Assembly (NCBI GenBank): GCA_009691725.1
Contig: SIAP01000015.1
Coordinates: 1-44,191 of the forward strand
Origin: Phycisphaerales bacterium
Lineage (GTDB): Bacteria > Planctomycetota > Phycisphaerae > Phycisphaerales > SM1A02
Reading direction: 5' to 3'
Length of the DNA stretch: 44,191 bases
In this document: positions 10,744-18,285 of the stretch, piece after piece
How positions within the stretch are numbered: the first letter of the stretch is position 1
Layout of the letters: each line of letters begins with the position of its first letter
Notes under the pieces: generated by a model
What the model was told of the DNA's origin: nothing
The model's database searches: none
Seen by the model: only the letters and a program-made list of their open reading frames with translations
Made by a program: the position numbers and the translations under genes

Positions 10744-11625
10744 TCACAGCTTGACCCACCCTTGCCAGATTCCCACGAAGAGCACCGCAGCGAGTCCGAC
10801 GCGCCACCAACCAAAGATCGCAATTCCGCCCTTGCCCAGATATCCGATGAGCCACTGCACGCTCAGCGCGGCGCTGATGAAAGCAGCGACCATACCGAGC
10901 GAGAATGGCATCCAGCCTCCGAGTTGTTCGAGCATGCCTCCGCTCTTCCAAAGCCCGTACGACTTGTAGAGACAGGCACTGCCAAGCGTTGGAAGTGCGA
11001 GCAGGAACGAGTACTTCGCGGCGTCCCGAGGTGACATACCACCCATCAAGCCGCCAAGAATGGTCATCATTGAGCGGCTGGTTCCGGGGAAGAGTGCGAC
11101 GCATTGCAGCAACCCAATTCCCAGCGCAACGGGGATGGTGAGCGTTGCGCCATCTCTGCCGACCCCGCGCGTGTCCCTCGCACGGGCGCGCACCCACGGT
11201 GCGATGGCGATGATGACAACACCGCCGAGTGCCAGTGCCCCAAGAACCGGCACGGGGGCGAAAAAGCGCGACTCAAACCAATCGTCGAGCAGCAATCCAA
11301 TGATCGCAGCAGGGATGAACGAGAGGAACAAGTTGCGCGCCAACTGCAAGTGACGCCAATACATCGGCACGGGACGCATCAATTTGCACGCGACGAGCAG
11401 TGCGCGGATCATCGCCAGAACATCGCGGCGGTAGAGACCTGCGACAGCGAGCACCGCAGCACCCTGGACGACAATGTTGAATGTGTCGATAGATTTGCGC
11501 GACTCTTCGCTGGTCACGAGCCCCAGCCAGCGCGAAACGAGGATGAGATGCCCCGTCGAACTCACTGGCAGATACTCGGTGACCCCTTCCACGATGCCAA
11601 GAATGATCGCTTCGAATGGTGTCAC
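10744..11625 (-). CDS. uppP: Undecaprenyl-diphosphatase UppP (BacA)
   Basis: A 293-residue integral membrane enzyme that dephosphorylates undecaprenyl diphosphate to recycle the lipid carrier for peptidoglycan and other polymers. Both signature motifs are present: EGVTEYLPVSSTGH near the N-terminus and LFPGTSRSMMT in the second half, with several transmembrane helices. The frame extends upstream to a TTG at 11646, but the family start (TPFEAIILG) and a TACTCT hexamer 8 nt upstream favour the GTG at 11625. It is convergent with ligA, with 17 nt between stops. Confidence 0.93.
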   Translation of the reverse strand: MTPFEAIILGIVEGVTEYLPVSSTGHLILVSRWLGLVTSEESRKSIDTFNIVVQGAAVLAVAGLYRRDVLAMIRALLVACKLMRPVPMYWRHLQLARNLFLSFIPAAIIGLLLDDWFESRFFAPVPVLGALALGGVVIIAIAPWVRARARDTRGVGRDGATLTIPVALGIGLLQCVALFPGTSRSMMTILGGLMGGMSPRDAAKYSFLLALPTLGSACLYKSYGLWKSGGMLEQLGGWMPFSLGMVAAFISAALSVQWLIGYLGKGGIAIFGWWRVGLAAVLFVGIWQGWVKL

Positions 11626-11633
11626 GTTGCGCC

Positions 11634-11639
11634 AGAGTA
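11634..11639 (-). promoter_or_regulatory. Candidate -10 hexamer of a leaderless uppP transcript
   Basis: TACTCT on the minus strand ends 8 nt before the uppP GTG, predicting a leader of about 2 nt. No convincing -35 is visible because the upstream DNA is the terminator of the preceding gene. Confidence 0.3.
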
Positions 11640-11654
11640 GACCCAAAGTTCAAG

Positions 11655-11685
11655 AACGAGGCGCAGCGAGATGCTGCGCCTCGTT
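11655..11685. terminator. 13-bp perfect hairpin, terminator of the Cys-rich secreted protein gene
   Basis: AACGAGGCGCAGC at 11655-11667 pairs perfectly with 11673-11685 around a 5-nt loop. Read on the minus strand it lies 22 nt after the stop of the 11707-12312 gene and is followed by TTCTTGAACTTT, so it is a likely intrinsic terminator with an imperfect U-tract. It also separates that gene from uppP. Confidence 0.75.
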
Positions 11686-11706
11686 TCGATGAGAGGATTC
11701 TGCGAT

Positions 11707-12312
11707 TTACTCGACGGTTGGTTCCGATCGAATTCGCGCGAGAATCGAACCGCAATTGTGGAGGGTGGCTGTGGTGCCATCCGATTTCCTGCACTTGGCA
11801 CCAGGGGTCGGCGAGCATGGGCACTCGGGTGTCGAGTTTGGACAATCCCAAGAGACCACCTCGTTCCCGCAATCACACTCACAGACCCACCAATGCGTCC
11901 CAGCGCGGACGAGCCACTGCGTGAGCCCAAGCAGTAGATTGTGCAGAGAAGCGATGGACAACACTTCGCCGCTGCTGAGCACAATCAACAGGGAACGCTC
12001 CGTGGTATTGGCAAGCACTCCATACGAAACCAAATCTCCAGCGGTGCAGGGCGACCCTGCTGGCACTTCGACTCCATTGACCTTGACCACACCGACGGTT
12101 GTGAGTGCGCCAAGTGGTGCGCATTCGCCCTCATTCGCATCAAGCACCGCCATGATGACTGTTGACGGATTTGCGTAATTGTGAATGTCAATCGCCGGAG
12201 CCGTCCACCCCGCTGGCGCTGGAGGAGTGGTCTCCGCGTTCGCACGACCAACACCCAGTCCGATGAATCCCACGAAAACGACTGTGAAACAAGCTGATGT
12301 CAAGTACTTCAT
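11707..12312 (-). CDS. Secreted Cys-rich protein of unknown function
   Basis: A 201-residue protein. It begins MKYLTSACFTVVFVGF, a signal peptide likely cleaved after GRANA. A perfect GGAGGA Shine-Dalgarno sequence precedes the ATG, one of the strongest in the window, and a 13-bp terminator follows, so it looks like a well-expressed single gene. The mature N-terminal half (IDIHNYANPSTVIMAVLD) has no known domain to my eye. The last 50 residues are rich in cysteine (CECDCG, DCPNSTPECPCS, KCRKSDG, HNCG), suggesting disulfides or metal binding. The longer frame upstream to 12510 lies inside the 3' end of ilvC and is not used. Confidence 0.7.
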   Translation of the reverse strand: MKYLTSACFTVVFVGFIGLGVGRANAETTPPAPAGWTAPAIDIHNYANPSTVIMAVLDANEGECAPLGALTTVGVVKVNGVEVPAGSPCTAGDLVSYGVLANTTERSLLIVLSSGEVLSIASLHNLLLGLTQWLVRAGTHWWVCECDCGNEVVSWDCPNSTPECPCSPTPGAKCRKSDGTTATLHNCGSILARIRSEPTVE

Positions 12313-12430
12313 GTCTCGTCCTCCAAAAAGAATTCTCTGGGCCCGTGTGGCGCGGTCGCCAATCGACTCGCCATCACGGGCGCACCCTATGACCGCGCCA
12401 CCACACGATTTCCAGAATGGAAGAAAATCT

Positions 12431-13435
12431 CTATCGAAGCCAGGGCAGCATGGCGCGAAGCACACGCCCCGGTGCCTCCATCGCATGAATATCGGTTGAT
12501 GCCTGTGCACCCTTGAGCACTGGCGAACCGTTCAGCGCATCGTGTCGCATTCGCTTGGCGAAGGAGCCATCCTGAATGTCGCGAAGCACTTCGCGCATGC
12601 GCGCACGGACGGTCGCGTCGATGATCCTCGGTCCAGCCTCGGCCGCCCCGAAACGCGCCGTCGTCGAAATTGCGCGACCCATCCCAGCCATCCCGCGATC
12701 GCAGATTAGGTCTGCGACCTGCTTCACTTCGTGGCAGCACTCTGTGTAAGCCAAGAGCGGGGGATACCCAGCCTCCACCAGAATCTCGTAGGCGGCGCGG
12801 ATGAGTTCGGAGAGTCCACCACAGAGCACGGACTGCTCGCCAAAGAGATCAGTTTCAGCCTCGTCGCGAAAGGTCGTCCGAATGATCCCCGCCCGACCGC
12901 TCCCAATCCCATGAGCCCAACCGAGAGCAAGGGCCTCCGTCTTCGCGGCGTCTGATCCTCCCTGATGGACTGCCAACAGGCTGGGGATTCCCAAGCCCTC
13001 TACGAATCGCTCACGAAGAGCGGTGCCTGGTCCCTTTGGTGCAACGAGGACGACTCCAATGGACTCTGGAACGCAGACAGCGCCAAAGTGAATTGAAAAT
13101 CCATGAAGGAATCCAAGAACAGAAGTTGGTTTCATCGCGGCAATGATCGAAGGACAGACCTGCTCGTGGGCCTCGTCGGGCAGCGAGACGATTACAAGTT
13201 CTGCCACCGCCGCGGATTGGGGAATGTCAGCGACTTGAAATCCTTCGCGATTGGCTCGTTCCAGCGAAAGCGACTCCGCTCTCCCCCCAACCACAATATC
13301 GATGCCACTTTCCCTCAGGTTGAGAGCGTGTGACCGGCCCTGATTTCCGTAGCCGATGACCGCAACCGTCTTGCCTAGAACCACTTGTGCAGCTGCGATG
13401 GCCGCTGATTCTGCGACGATTTCAATCGGAGGCAC
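12431..13435 (-). CDS. ilvC: Ketol-acid reductoisomerase
   Basis: A 334-residue class I (short) enzyme that converts acetolactate or acetohydroxybutyrate to dihydroxy acids in valine, isoleucine and leucine synthesis, using NAD(P)H and Mg2+. Visible motifs are the Rossmann IGYGNQGRSHA, LVAPKGPG, the metal-binding RDEAETDLFGEQ and YTECCHEVK. The Arg in the VVGGRAES loop suggests NADPH. The start is GTG at 13435, with TAGGA 8 nt upstream. No ilvB, ilvN or leu gene is adjacent; threonine ammonia-lyase lies 29 kb away. Confidence 0.95.
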   Translation of the reverse strand: MPPIEIVAESAAIAAAQVVLGKTVAVIGYGNQGRSHALNLRESGIDIVVGGRAESLSLERANREGFQVADIPQSAAVAELVIVSLPDEAHEQVCPSIIAAMKPTSVLGFLHGFSIHFGAVCVPESIGVVLVAPKGPGTALRERFVEGLGIPSLLAVHQGGSDAAKTEALALGWAHGIGSGRAGIIRTTFRDEAETDLFGEQSVLCGGLSELIRAAYEILVEAGYPPLLAYTECCHEVKQVADLICDRGMAGMGRAISTTARFGAAEAGPRIIDATVRARMREVLRDIQDGSFAKRMRHDALNGSPVLKGAQASTDIHAMEAPGRVLRAMLPWLR

Positions 13436-13537
13436 AAAAAAATCCTAGCAGAGAACTCTTTGACTTGCGAAAAGGTAGTTCCGTGACATATTCATCGTGA
13501 CGGGGTTTTGCCTCTGCCTGTTTTCAAGTGTTTCGCA

Positions 13538-13945
13538 ATGACGGACGATAACAAAGTGATCGTGTTTGACAATAACGATGACAACCGTCGGGCGGCAGAC
13601 AGATTTGCCCCCCCAACTGGCTATACGAGGGTCGTTATTGCCCCCGATACCAAGGATGCGCCACCTGCGCGGTTCGAGGGTCACGCCTACGACATCTCAC
13701 TCAGCGGATTGCGCTTTGAACTCGATGAACCTCTCGAGGAGGGCGAGCATGTCATCGTCGAATTGCATTTGCCTGGGCTCTTGCGCTCGATTCGGTCCAG
13801 TGCGAGAGTCGTCCGTTTACTCGACGAAGACGGTGATGCAGGTCCGCGCAGAATGGCGGCGACATTTCATGCCTTCGAAACACCAACAGATGCTTCGCGG
13901 CTGACCACACACTTGGGGAGCGGGTACTTCGGTCCAGAACGATAG
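13538..13945 (+). CDS. PilZ domain protein, predicted c-di-GMP receptor
   Basis: A 135-residue protein. Both PilZ ligand motifs are intact: RxxxR as R-A-A-D-R at residues 18-22, and DxSxxG as DISLSG at 52-57. Binding of cyclic di-GMP is therefore likely. The rest is the usual beta-barrel (VIVELHLPG, SARVVRLLD). There is no attached output domain, so it probably acts on a partner. I chose the ATG at 13538 over a TTG at 13508; the first 10 codons of the longer frame add nothing family-like. Upstream 13436-13537 is the divergent promoter region shared with ilvC. Confidence 0.82.
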   Translation: MTDDNKVIVFDNNDDNRRAADRFAPPTGYTRVVIAPDTKDAPPARFEGHAYDISLSGLRFELDEPLEEGEHVIVELHLPGLLRSIRSSARVVRLLDEDGDAGPRRMAATFHAFETPTDASRLTTHLGSGYFGPER

Positions 13946-13947
13946 CG

Positions 13948-13968
13948 ATCCGGTGGGCGAAACCGGAT
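13948..13968 (+). terminator. Hairpin after the PilZ gene
   Basis: ATCCGGT (13948-13954) pairs with ACCGGAT (13962-13968) around a 7-nt loop and is followed by GTTTCCTT. It starts 3 nt after the PilZ stop codon, as expected of an intrinsic terminator with a short U-tract. Confidence 0.55.
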
Positions 13969-14066
13969 GTTTCCTTGACCTTCGACGACGGCGGACAGCG
14001 ACAGATTGACGGAAGTCACGTGAGGCCCGCATCGGTTCATCTCCTCATCGCCAAAAGAAGGACGCT

Positions 14067-15041
14067 TTGAAAAAGCAGCCTAGATCAACCAAACGCACGC
14101 CACGGCGGATCAAGAAGCAGCCATTATCGAAGGCGCGCACCAAGGCGCAGACCAAAGCGCAGACCAAGGCCAAGAAGAGCGCGCCGAGGCGCGCGCCGAG
14201 ATTGCCCAAGATCGCCGCGACGGACGGTGCTGTTGGCTCAGCGCGGGCCGAAGGCGTTTTCTGTGGACATCGGTTCCGCGATCGTTCACTCATTGAGTGC
14301 GCACTCACGCACTCTTCAATCGCACCCTCTCGGCTCGAGAGTAACGAGCGGATGGAGTTGCTCGGTGACAGTGTGCTTGGTTTGGTGGTGTGCCAGCATC
14401 TCTACTTGCGCTACCCGCAGGCGGACGAGGGAGAGTTGACGAAGATCAAGTCGTACTTGGTGAGTCGGCTGAAGTGTGCCGAGTACGCGCGCGAAGCCGG
14501 TCTCATTTCGCTGGTGGCACTCGGCAAAGGCCTCGCTGGGAGTGCGGTCCCCGCGTCGATCGGAGCGGCCGCATTCGAGGCGATGATTGCGGCGATCTAT
14601 CTGGATGGCGGACTCGAGTGCGCGCGAGAGTTCATACTGCGCTTTGTCGAACCCCATGTCGATGTGACTGAACGGATGGGGCATCAAATGAATTTCAAGA
14701 GCGTCCTCCAGCAAGTGACCCAAGCGATGAGTCTGGGAACTCCCAACTACCTCGTGGTGGCTGAAACTGGGCTAGATCACCTGAAGTCATTCGAGATCTG
14801 CGTGGCGGTTGGTGCACAAAGATTTGCAAGCAGTTGTGCTGCGAACAAGAAGGCTGCCGAGCAAGCCGCGGCGCTCTTGGCACTGCGCGATCTTGGCTGG
14901 GCAGAGGGGGTAGAACCCAGCGTCCGCATCATCTGGGGTGGTGATGTGTCGGGTCAACGGGCGGCGAATCGCAAAATCGATTCGACAACTGATGCAGGAT
15001 CAGCAGATCCATCGACTTTTTCGCCAGAGAGTTCGTCGTAA
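14067..15041 (+). CDS. rnc: Ribonuclease III with basic N-terminal extension and altered metal site
   Basis: A 324-residue protein; typical RNase III is ~230. The start is TTG, with AAGGA 4 nt upstream. Residues 1-50 are Lys/Arg/Thr/Gln-rich with KAQTKAQTKA repeats. The nuclease domain has the signature NERMELLGDSVL (Glu, Glu, Asp) and GELTKIKSYLVSRL. A double-stranded RNA-binding domain follows (NFKSVLQQ ... KKAAEQAAALLAL), then a ~45-residue polar tail. In the family's second metal motif (xADxxEA) the Asp is replaced: SIGAAAFEAMIAAIYLDGG has Ala where Aquifex D107/E. coli D114 sit, while the essential Glu is kept. RNase III cuts rRNA precursors and double-stranded RNA. Confidence 0.88.
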   Translation: MKKQPRSTKRTPRRIKKQPLSKARTKAQTKAQTKAKKSAPRRAPRLPKIAATDGAVGSARAEGVFCGHRFRDRSLIECALTHSSIAPSRLESNERMELLGDSVLGLVVCQHLYLRYPQADEGELTKIKSYLVSRLKCAEYAREAGLISLVALGKGLAGSAVPASIGAAAFEAMIAAIYLDGGLECAREFILRFVEPHVDVTERMGHQMNFKSVLQQVTQAMSLGTPNYLVVAETGLDHLKSFEICVAVGAQRFASSCAANKKAAEQAAALLALRDLGWAEGVEPSVRIIWGGDVSGQRAANRKIDSTTDAGSADPSTFSPESSS

Positions 15042-15511
15042 AAAAGTTGACGCTCCGCAGTGAGCCGCGTGAGTTCTTCGAGCAACCCGAGATTGGTGAG
15101 TGCAGCGCGATCACCCATGTTCGCGTGGAGCCGAGCCGCCAAGACCGACGGATCTGCGGTGATCTGCACGATGCGCCACCCATCGGCCTTTGCATTCTGG
15201 AGGAGTTCAAAGCAACCGGCATCGCTCGGTGCTCCGCCGCCCACGGCGAGAATGCGTGCGGTCGCTGGACTTCCGCGACAATCGGTCATGAACGCGGTGA
15301 GTGCGGATGCCTCCGCTGCCCGCCATCCGCGCTCAGCAGAGTGCTCAAAGACGGCCCGCACCGATGTCGCTCCAAGACGCGACAGCACGAGGGCATCGAG
15401 GTCGATGAACTCGATCCCCATTCGATGTGCAAGAAGGGTTCCAACCGTGGTCTTTCCGACACCGCGCATTCCAATGAGGACGATGCCTCGACTGGGTGCC
15501 GCGGAGGACAC
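14954..15511 (-). CDS. aroK: Shikimate kinase
   Basis: A 185-residue enzyme that phosphorylates shikimate at the 3-hydroxyl with ATP in the chorismate pathway. Motifs: P-loop GMRGVGKTTVG, FIDLDALV (shikimate-binding Asp), ERGWRAAEASAL (the FRxxE equivalent), AVGGGAP and NMGDRAALTN (lid Arg). The frame extends upstream through the rpmH gene, so the real start is GTG at 15511 or TTG at 15517, both at the rpmH stop codon (TTGA overlap). This implies coupling to rpmH. Its 3' end overlaps the 3' end of rnc by 88 bp, tail to tail. Confidence 0.88.
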   Translation of the reverse strand: MSSAAPSRGIVLIGMRGVGKTTVGTLLAHRMGIEFIDLDALVLSRLGATSVRAVFEHSAERGWRAAEASALTAFMTDCRGSPATARILAVGGGAPSDAGCFELLQNAKADGWRIVQITADPSVLAARLHANMGDRAALTNLGLLEELTRLTAERQLFYDELSGEKVDGSADPASVVESILRFAAR

Positions 15512-15513
15512 AG

Positions 15514-15648
15514 TCAACGTGGATTGATACGGCGACCAACGCGGCGCTTGCGATTGATGATCTTGCGTCCAGCGCTGGTCTTCATCCGCGCACGAAAGCC
15601 AACGGCTCTGACTTTCTTTCTTCGGCTGACTTTGTGTGGGTAATGCAT
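15514..15648 (-). CDS. rpmH: 50S ribosomal protein bL34
   Basis: A 44-residue gene on the minus strand. It begins MHYPHKVSRRKKVRAVGF and ends RKIINRKRRVGRRINPR, with the bL34 hallmarks: an extremely basic composition and the GF(x)R(x)R(M)KT(x)(x)GR core. It is complete, from the ATG at 15648 to TGA at 15514-15516. bL34 binds 23S rRNA in the large subunit. It is usually followed by rnpA near dnaA/gyrB; here shikimate kinase follows instead, starting at or 2 nt beyond its stop. There is no Shine-Dalgarno sequence; TAGACT (15661-15666) lies 12 nt before the start. Confidence 0.93.
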   Translation of the reverse strand: MHYPHKVSRRKKVRAVGFRARMKTSAGRKIINRKRRVGRRINPR

Positions 15649-15660
15649 GGCGAGCGGAGA

Positions 15661-15666
15661 AGTCTA
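15661..15666 (-). promoter_or_regulatory. Candidate -10 element of rpmH
   Basis: TAGACT on the minus strand sits 12 nt before the rpmH ATG, predicting a leader of about 5 nt with no room for a Shine-Dalgarno site. The -35 is not recognisable. The hexamer is the same as that before dinG, UDP-glucuronate decarboxylase and tRNA-His. Confidence 0.35.
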
Positions 15667-15780
15667 CAGAGATTCGCACAAATGGCTAGTGGCTGATTGA
15701 GCGGACTGGAAAGTTCACATCCGTCCCCTCACGGGGCGCTTCGCTCCCCAGAGCGACCGCCTCCACCCGAGGCTGTGACA

Positions 15781-15826
15781 TCGGGGCGTTGACCCAGGGG
15801 CGCGTTGCTCCAGGGCGTTGACCCTC
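15781..15826. repeat. Three degenerate ~15-bp GC-rich repeats at the phoU stop codon
   Basis: GGGCGTTGACCC occurs at 15784-15795 and 15813-15824, with a diverged copy (GGGGCGCGTTGCTCC) between them. Each unit is itself an imperfect palindrome (GGG...CCC), so the RNA could form small hairpins after phoU. The phoU TGA overlaps the edge of the array. The rest of the 176-base phoU-rpmH gap also holds a hairpin-prone GGGGCGCTTCGCTCCCC near 15728. Confidence 0.6.
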
Positions 15827-16481
15827 AATCGTGCTCGTGGCGCACCACGCGACCCTCGATGAGGAAGATCACATCGTCGGCAATGTGCGCGGCGACATCT
15901 GCGATCCGCTCGAAGCGCTGGGCAATCGCCAAGATCTCAATGGCGTTTGCAGCAGACGTGGAACTGCGTGGCATTTCCTCCCGTCCCCAAAGCAGCACGG
16001 TCTTGTGAATGTCGTCGATTCGCTGATCGCTCCGGCGAACTTGGCGACAGAGGTGGGCATCTTCACCGGTCATCGCCCCCAGGACATCGCTGAGCATTGT
16101 TCGTGCGCCGAAGGCAAGGTCAAGGAGCGGCGGCGGCAACTCGGTCGGTTCCGATTGGCTCAACTTGATGATGCGCTTGGATACTCCCCGCGCAAGATCG
16201 CCGATGCGTTCCAACTCGCCGCTGATGCGGATGACGGCGAGCACGAAGCGCAGGTCCGTCGCCACTGGATGCGCCAATGCCAGCAAGCGCATGCACTGTG
16301 CTTCGATCGCAACTTCCATCTTGTCGATCTCGTCATCTCCGGTTCGGACGCTCTGCGCCATTTCGAGATTGGTCTCGATGAGCGCTTCGACGATCGCGTT
16401 GACGCGCTGCTCGACGAGCGCACCCATCCCCAGCAAACTGCGTCGCAACTCCAGAAGGTCTGTTTGCAAGTTGACTGCCAT
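15825..16481 (-). CDS. phoU: Phosphate transport accessory protein PhoU
   Basis: A 218-residue, almost entirely helical protein with two PhoU repeats: MAQSVRTGDDEIDKMEVAIE with RISGELERIGDLARGVSKR, and CRQVRRSDQRIDDIH with QRFERIADVAAHIADD. The ExxxD metal-cluster motifs (ELERIGD, RFERIAD) are conserved. PhoU connects the Pst transporter to the PhoR kinase and lowers Pho signalling when phosphate is plentiful. The ATG is preceded by AGGAG 9 nt upstream, 23 nt after the pstB stop. Last gene of the phosphate module. Confidence 0.94.
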   Translation of the reverse strand: MAVNLQTDLLELRRSLLGMGALVEQRVNAIVEALIETNLEMAQSVRTGDDEIDKMEVAIEAQCMRLLALAHPVATDLRFVLAVIRISGELERIGDLARGVSKRIIKLSQSEPTELPPPLLDLAFGARTMLSDVLGAMTGEDAHLCRQVRRSDQRIDDIHKTVLLWGREEMPRSSTSAANAIEILAIAQRFERIADVAAHIADDVIFLIEGRVVRHEHD

Positions 16482-16504
16482 GTGTGTTGCTCCTGTTTGT
16501 GTGA

Positions 16505-17353
16505 TCAGCCGAATCGACCGGTGACATAGTCCTCGGTCTGACGGTTCTTTGGATTGGTGAAGAGAACATCGGTCGCACCAGACTCGATCAGCCGTCCCTC
16601 ATAGAAGAATGCGGTCGTGTCGGAGACTCGTGATGCCTGCTGCATATTGTGGGTGACGATGATGATGGTGTAGGTCGCCCGTAACTCGCGGATGAGTTCC
16701 TCGATCGATGCCGTCGACCTCGGATCGAGGGCGGAGCAGGGCTCGTCCATCAACAGCACCTCGGGACCAATGGCGATGGCGCGTGCGATGCACAGTCGCT
16801 GCTGCTGACCACCCGAGAGTCCAAGTGCAGAACTGTCGAGTCGATCCTTGACTTCGTTCCACAGCGCGGAGGCGCGCAGGCTTTGCTCGATCAATTCCTC
16901 AAGATCCGTCGGCGAATACGTGCGATGGAGCCGAGGACCGAATGCAACATTGTCAAAGATCGACTTCGGAAATGGATTGGGCTTTTGGAAGACCATGCCG
17001 ACGCGTCGCCGAAGATCCACCACATCGAGCGTTCGGTCCAACAGGTCGATCCCGTGCAGTGAGAGTGTTCCAGACGCACGCGCTGACGGAATGGTGTCAT
17101 TCATGCGATTGATCCAGCGCAGCAAGGTGCTCTTGCCACATCCCGATGGACCGATGAACGAACAGACCTGCTTGGCTGCGATCTCGAGGTCAAGCGCATG
17201 GAGGACTTGGTTGCTGCCATACCACCCATTGAGTGAACGCATGGAAATGGCCGTCGTCTCACTTGGATGGGAGCCCCGCGGATCCGAAGTCAGATTCGTG
17301 GGTGGCGCAGTGGCGGGGTCTGCATCTCGAACTGGAGTGGATGGTTGCGTCAT
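16505..17353 (-). CDS. pstB: Phosphate ABC transporter ATP-binding protein PstB
   Basis: A 282-residue ATPase. Walker A is GPSGCGKST, the Q-loop is [14 protein letters not shown] (typical of PstB), the signature is LSGGQQQRL, Walker B is [13 protein letters not shown], and the switch His is in [11 protein letters not shown]. The first ~35 residues are a polar extension with no known domain. Its start overlaps the pstA stop by 4 nt (ATGA), so translation is coupled. It powers phosphate import through PstC/PstA. Confidence 0.97.
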   Translation of the reverse strand: MTQPSTPVRDADPATAPPTNLTSDPRGSHPSETTAISMRSLNGWYGSNQVLHALDLEIAAKQVCSFIGPSGCGKSTLLRWINRMNDTIPSARASGTLSLHGIDLLDRTLDVVDLRRRVGMVFQKPNPFPKSIFDNVAFGPRLHRTYSPTDLEELIEQSLRASALWNEVKDRLDSSALGLSGGQQQRLCIARAIAIGPEVLLMDEPCSALDPRSTASIEELIRELRATYTIIIVTHNMQQASRVSDTTAFFYEGRLIESGATDVLFTNPKNRQTEDYVTGRFG

Positions 17354-18285
17354 GATTGCAGCGGCCTTTGCAGTTTCTGTCGGATGATGATCGCCACGGA
17401 ATTGAACGAGATCAGCACGACGAGTTGCACAATGATCGCTGCTGCAGCAAGCTTATGAAAGTCCGCCTGTGGGCGACCCGCCCAATTGAAAATCTGGAGT
17501 GGCAGCACGGTGAAGTCGCTCATCAGATTCGTGGGAGTCTGGAATACAAGGAGAAAACCGCCGATCACGAGCAGCGGCGCGGCCTCGCCGATCGCACGGC
17601 TCATCGCGAGAATCGCGCCCGTCATGATCGTTGGCATCGCAGCGGGAAGTGTGACGAGTCGTACCACCTGCCACGGGGTCGATCCCAATGCGAGTGCGCC
17701 CTGACGCAGTGACGGCGGGACCGCCCGAAAGGCTTCTTGGCTGGCGATGATCATGATTGGAAGAATGACGAGAGCCAGGGTGAGTCCGCCCGCAAGCACG
17801 CTGGGGCCGAAAGGGAATTGGATGAAGAAGAGACTCTCTGGGTCGCCCAGGGTCCATGGTTCGTCTGCGCAGGCGAGCCCAAAGAAGCGCACGAATGCCG
17901 CGAGCGCGAGGATCCCATACACGATGCTCGGTACCCCCGAGAGGTTGGAGATGTTCAATTGGATGAATCGCTTCAATCGAGATCGTTTCGCAAACTCCTC
18001 AAGGTAGATCGCAGTGCCGATGCCCATGGGAATGGCTGCCAGTCCGCAGATCGCGCACACCCACAGCGAACCCAGCAATGGTGCTTTGATTCCAGCCTGT
18101 GCCGGCTTCCGAGATGCGAACGAATCCAAGAATCGCCAACTGATCGAGCTCCATCCTTCAATAGCGATGGAGACCATGAGCACCGACAGCAACAAAATGG
18201 CGATCATCGTTGCGGCGAGGCAACTCCACAGGAAAACCCTGTTCGAAAGCATGCGCCTGGAGGTGGAAATGACTCCCGCAGCCAT
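17350..18285 (-). CDS. pstA: Phosphate ABC transporter permease PstA
   Basis: A 311-residue membrane permease with about six transmembrane segments and the cytoplasmic EAA loop ([27 protein letters not shown] ahead of [15 protein letters not shown]). The ATG at 18285 overlaps the pstC stop (TGATG). Upstream codons in this frame overlap pstC and are not used. It forms the phosphate channel with PstC. Confidence 0.95.
   Translation of the reverse strand: MAAGVISTSRRMLSNRVFLWSCLAATMIAILLLSVLMVSIAIEGWSSISWRFLDSFASRKPAQAGIKAPLLGSLWVCAICGLAAIPMGIGTAIYLEEFAKRSRLKRFIQLNISNLSGVPSIVYGILALAAFVRFFGLACADEPWTLGDPESLFFIQFPFGPSVLAGGLTLALVILPIMIIASQEAFRAVPPSLRQGALALGSTPWQVVRLVTLPAAMPTIMTGAILAMSRAIGEAAPLLVIGGFLLVFQTPTNLMSDFTVLPLQIFNWAGRPQADFHKLAAAAIIVQLVVLISFNSVAIIIRQKLQRPLQS

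Noticed and set aside
11707-12510. 267-codon version of the Cys-rich secreted protein from 12510
   Set aside because: It would begin inside ilvC and bury the clear signal peptide and GGAGGA site at 12312.
14954-15679. 241-codon shikimate kinase from 15679
   Set aside because: The extra N-terminus is the out-of-frame rpmH gene; the family start lies at 15511-15517.
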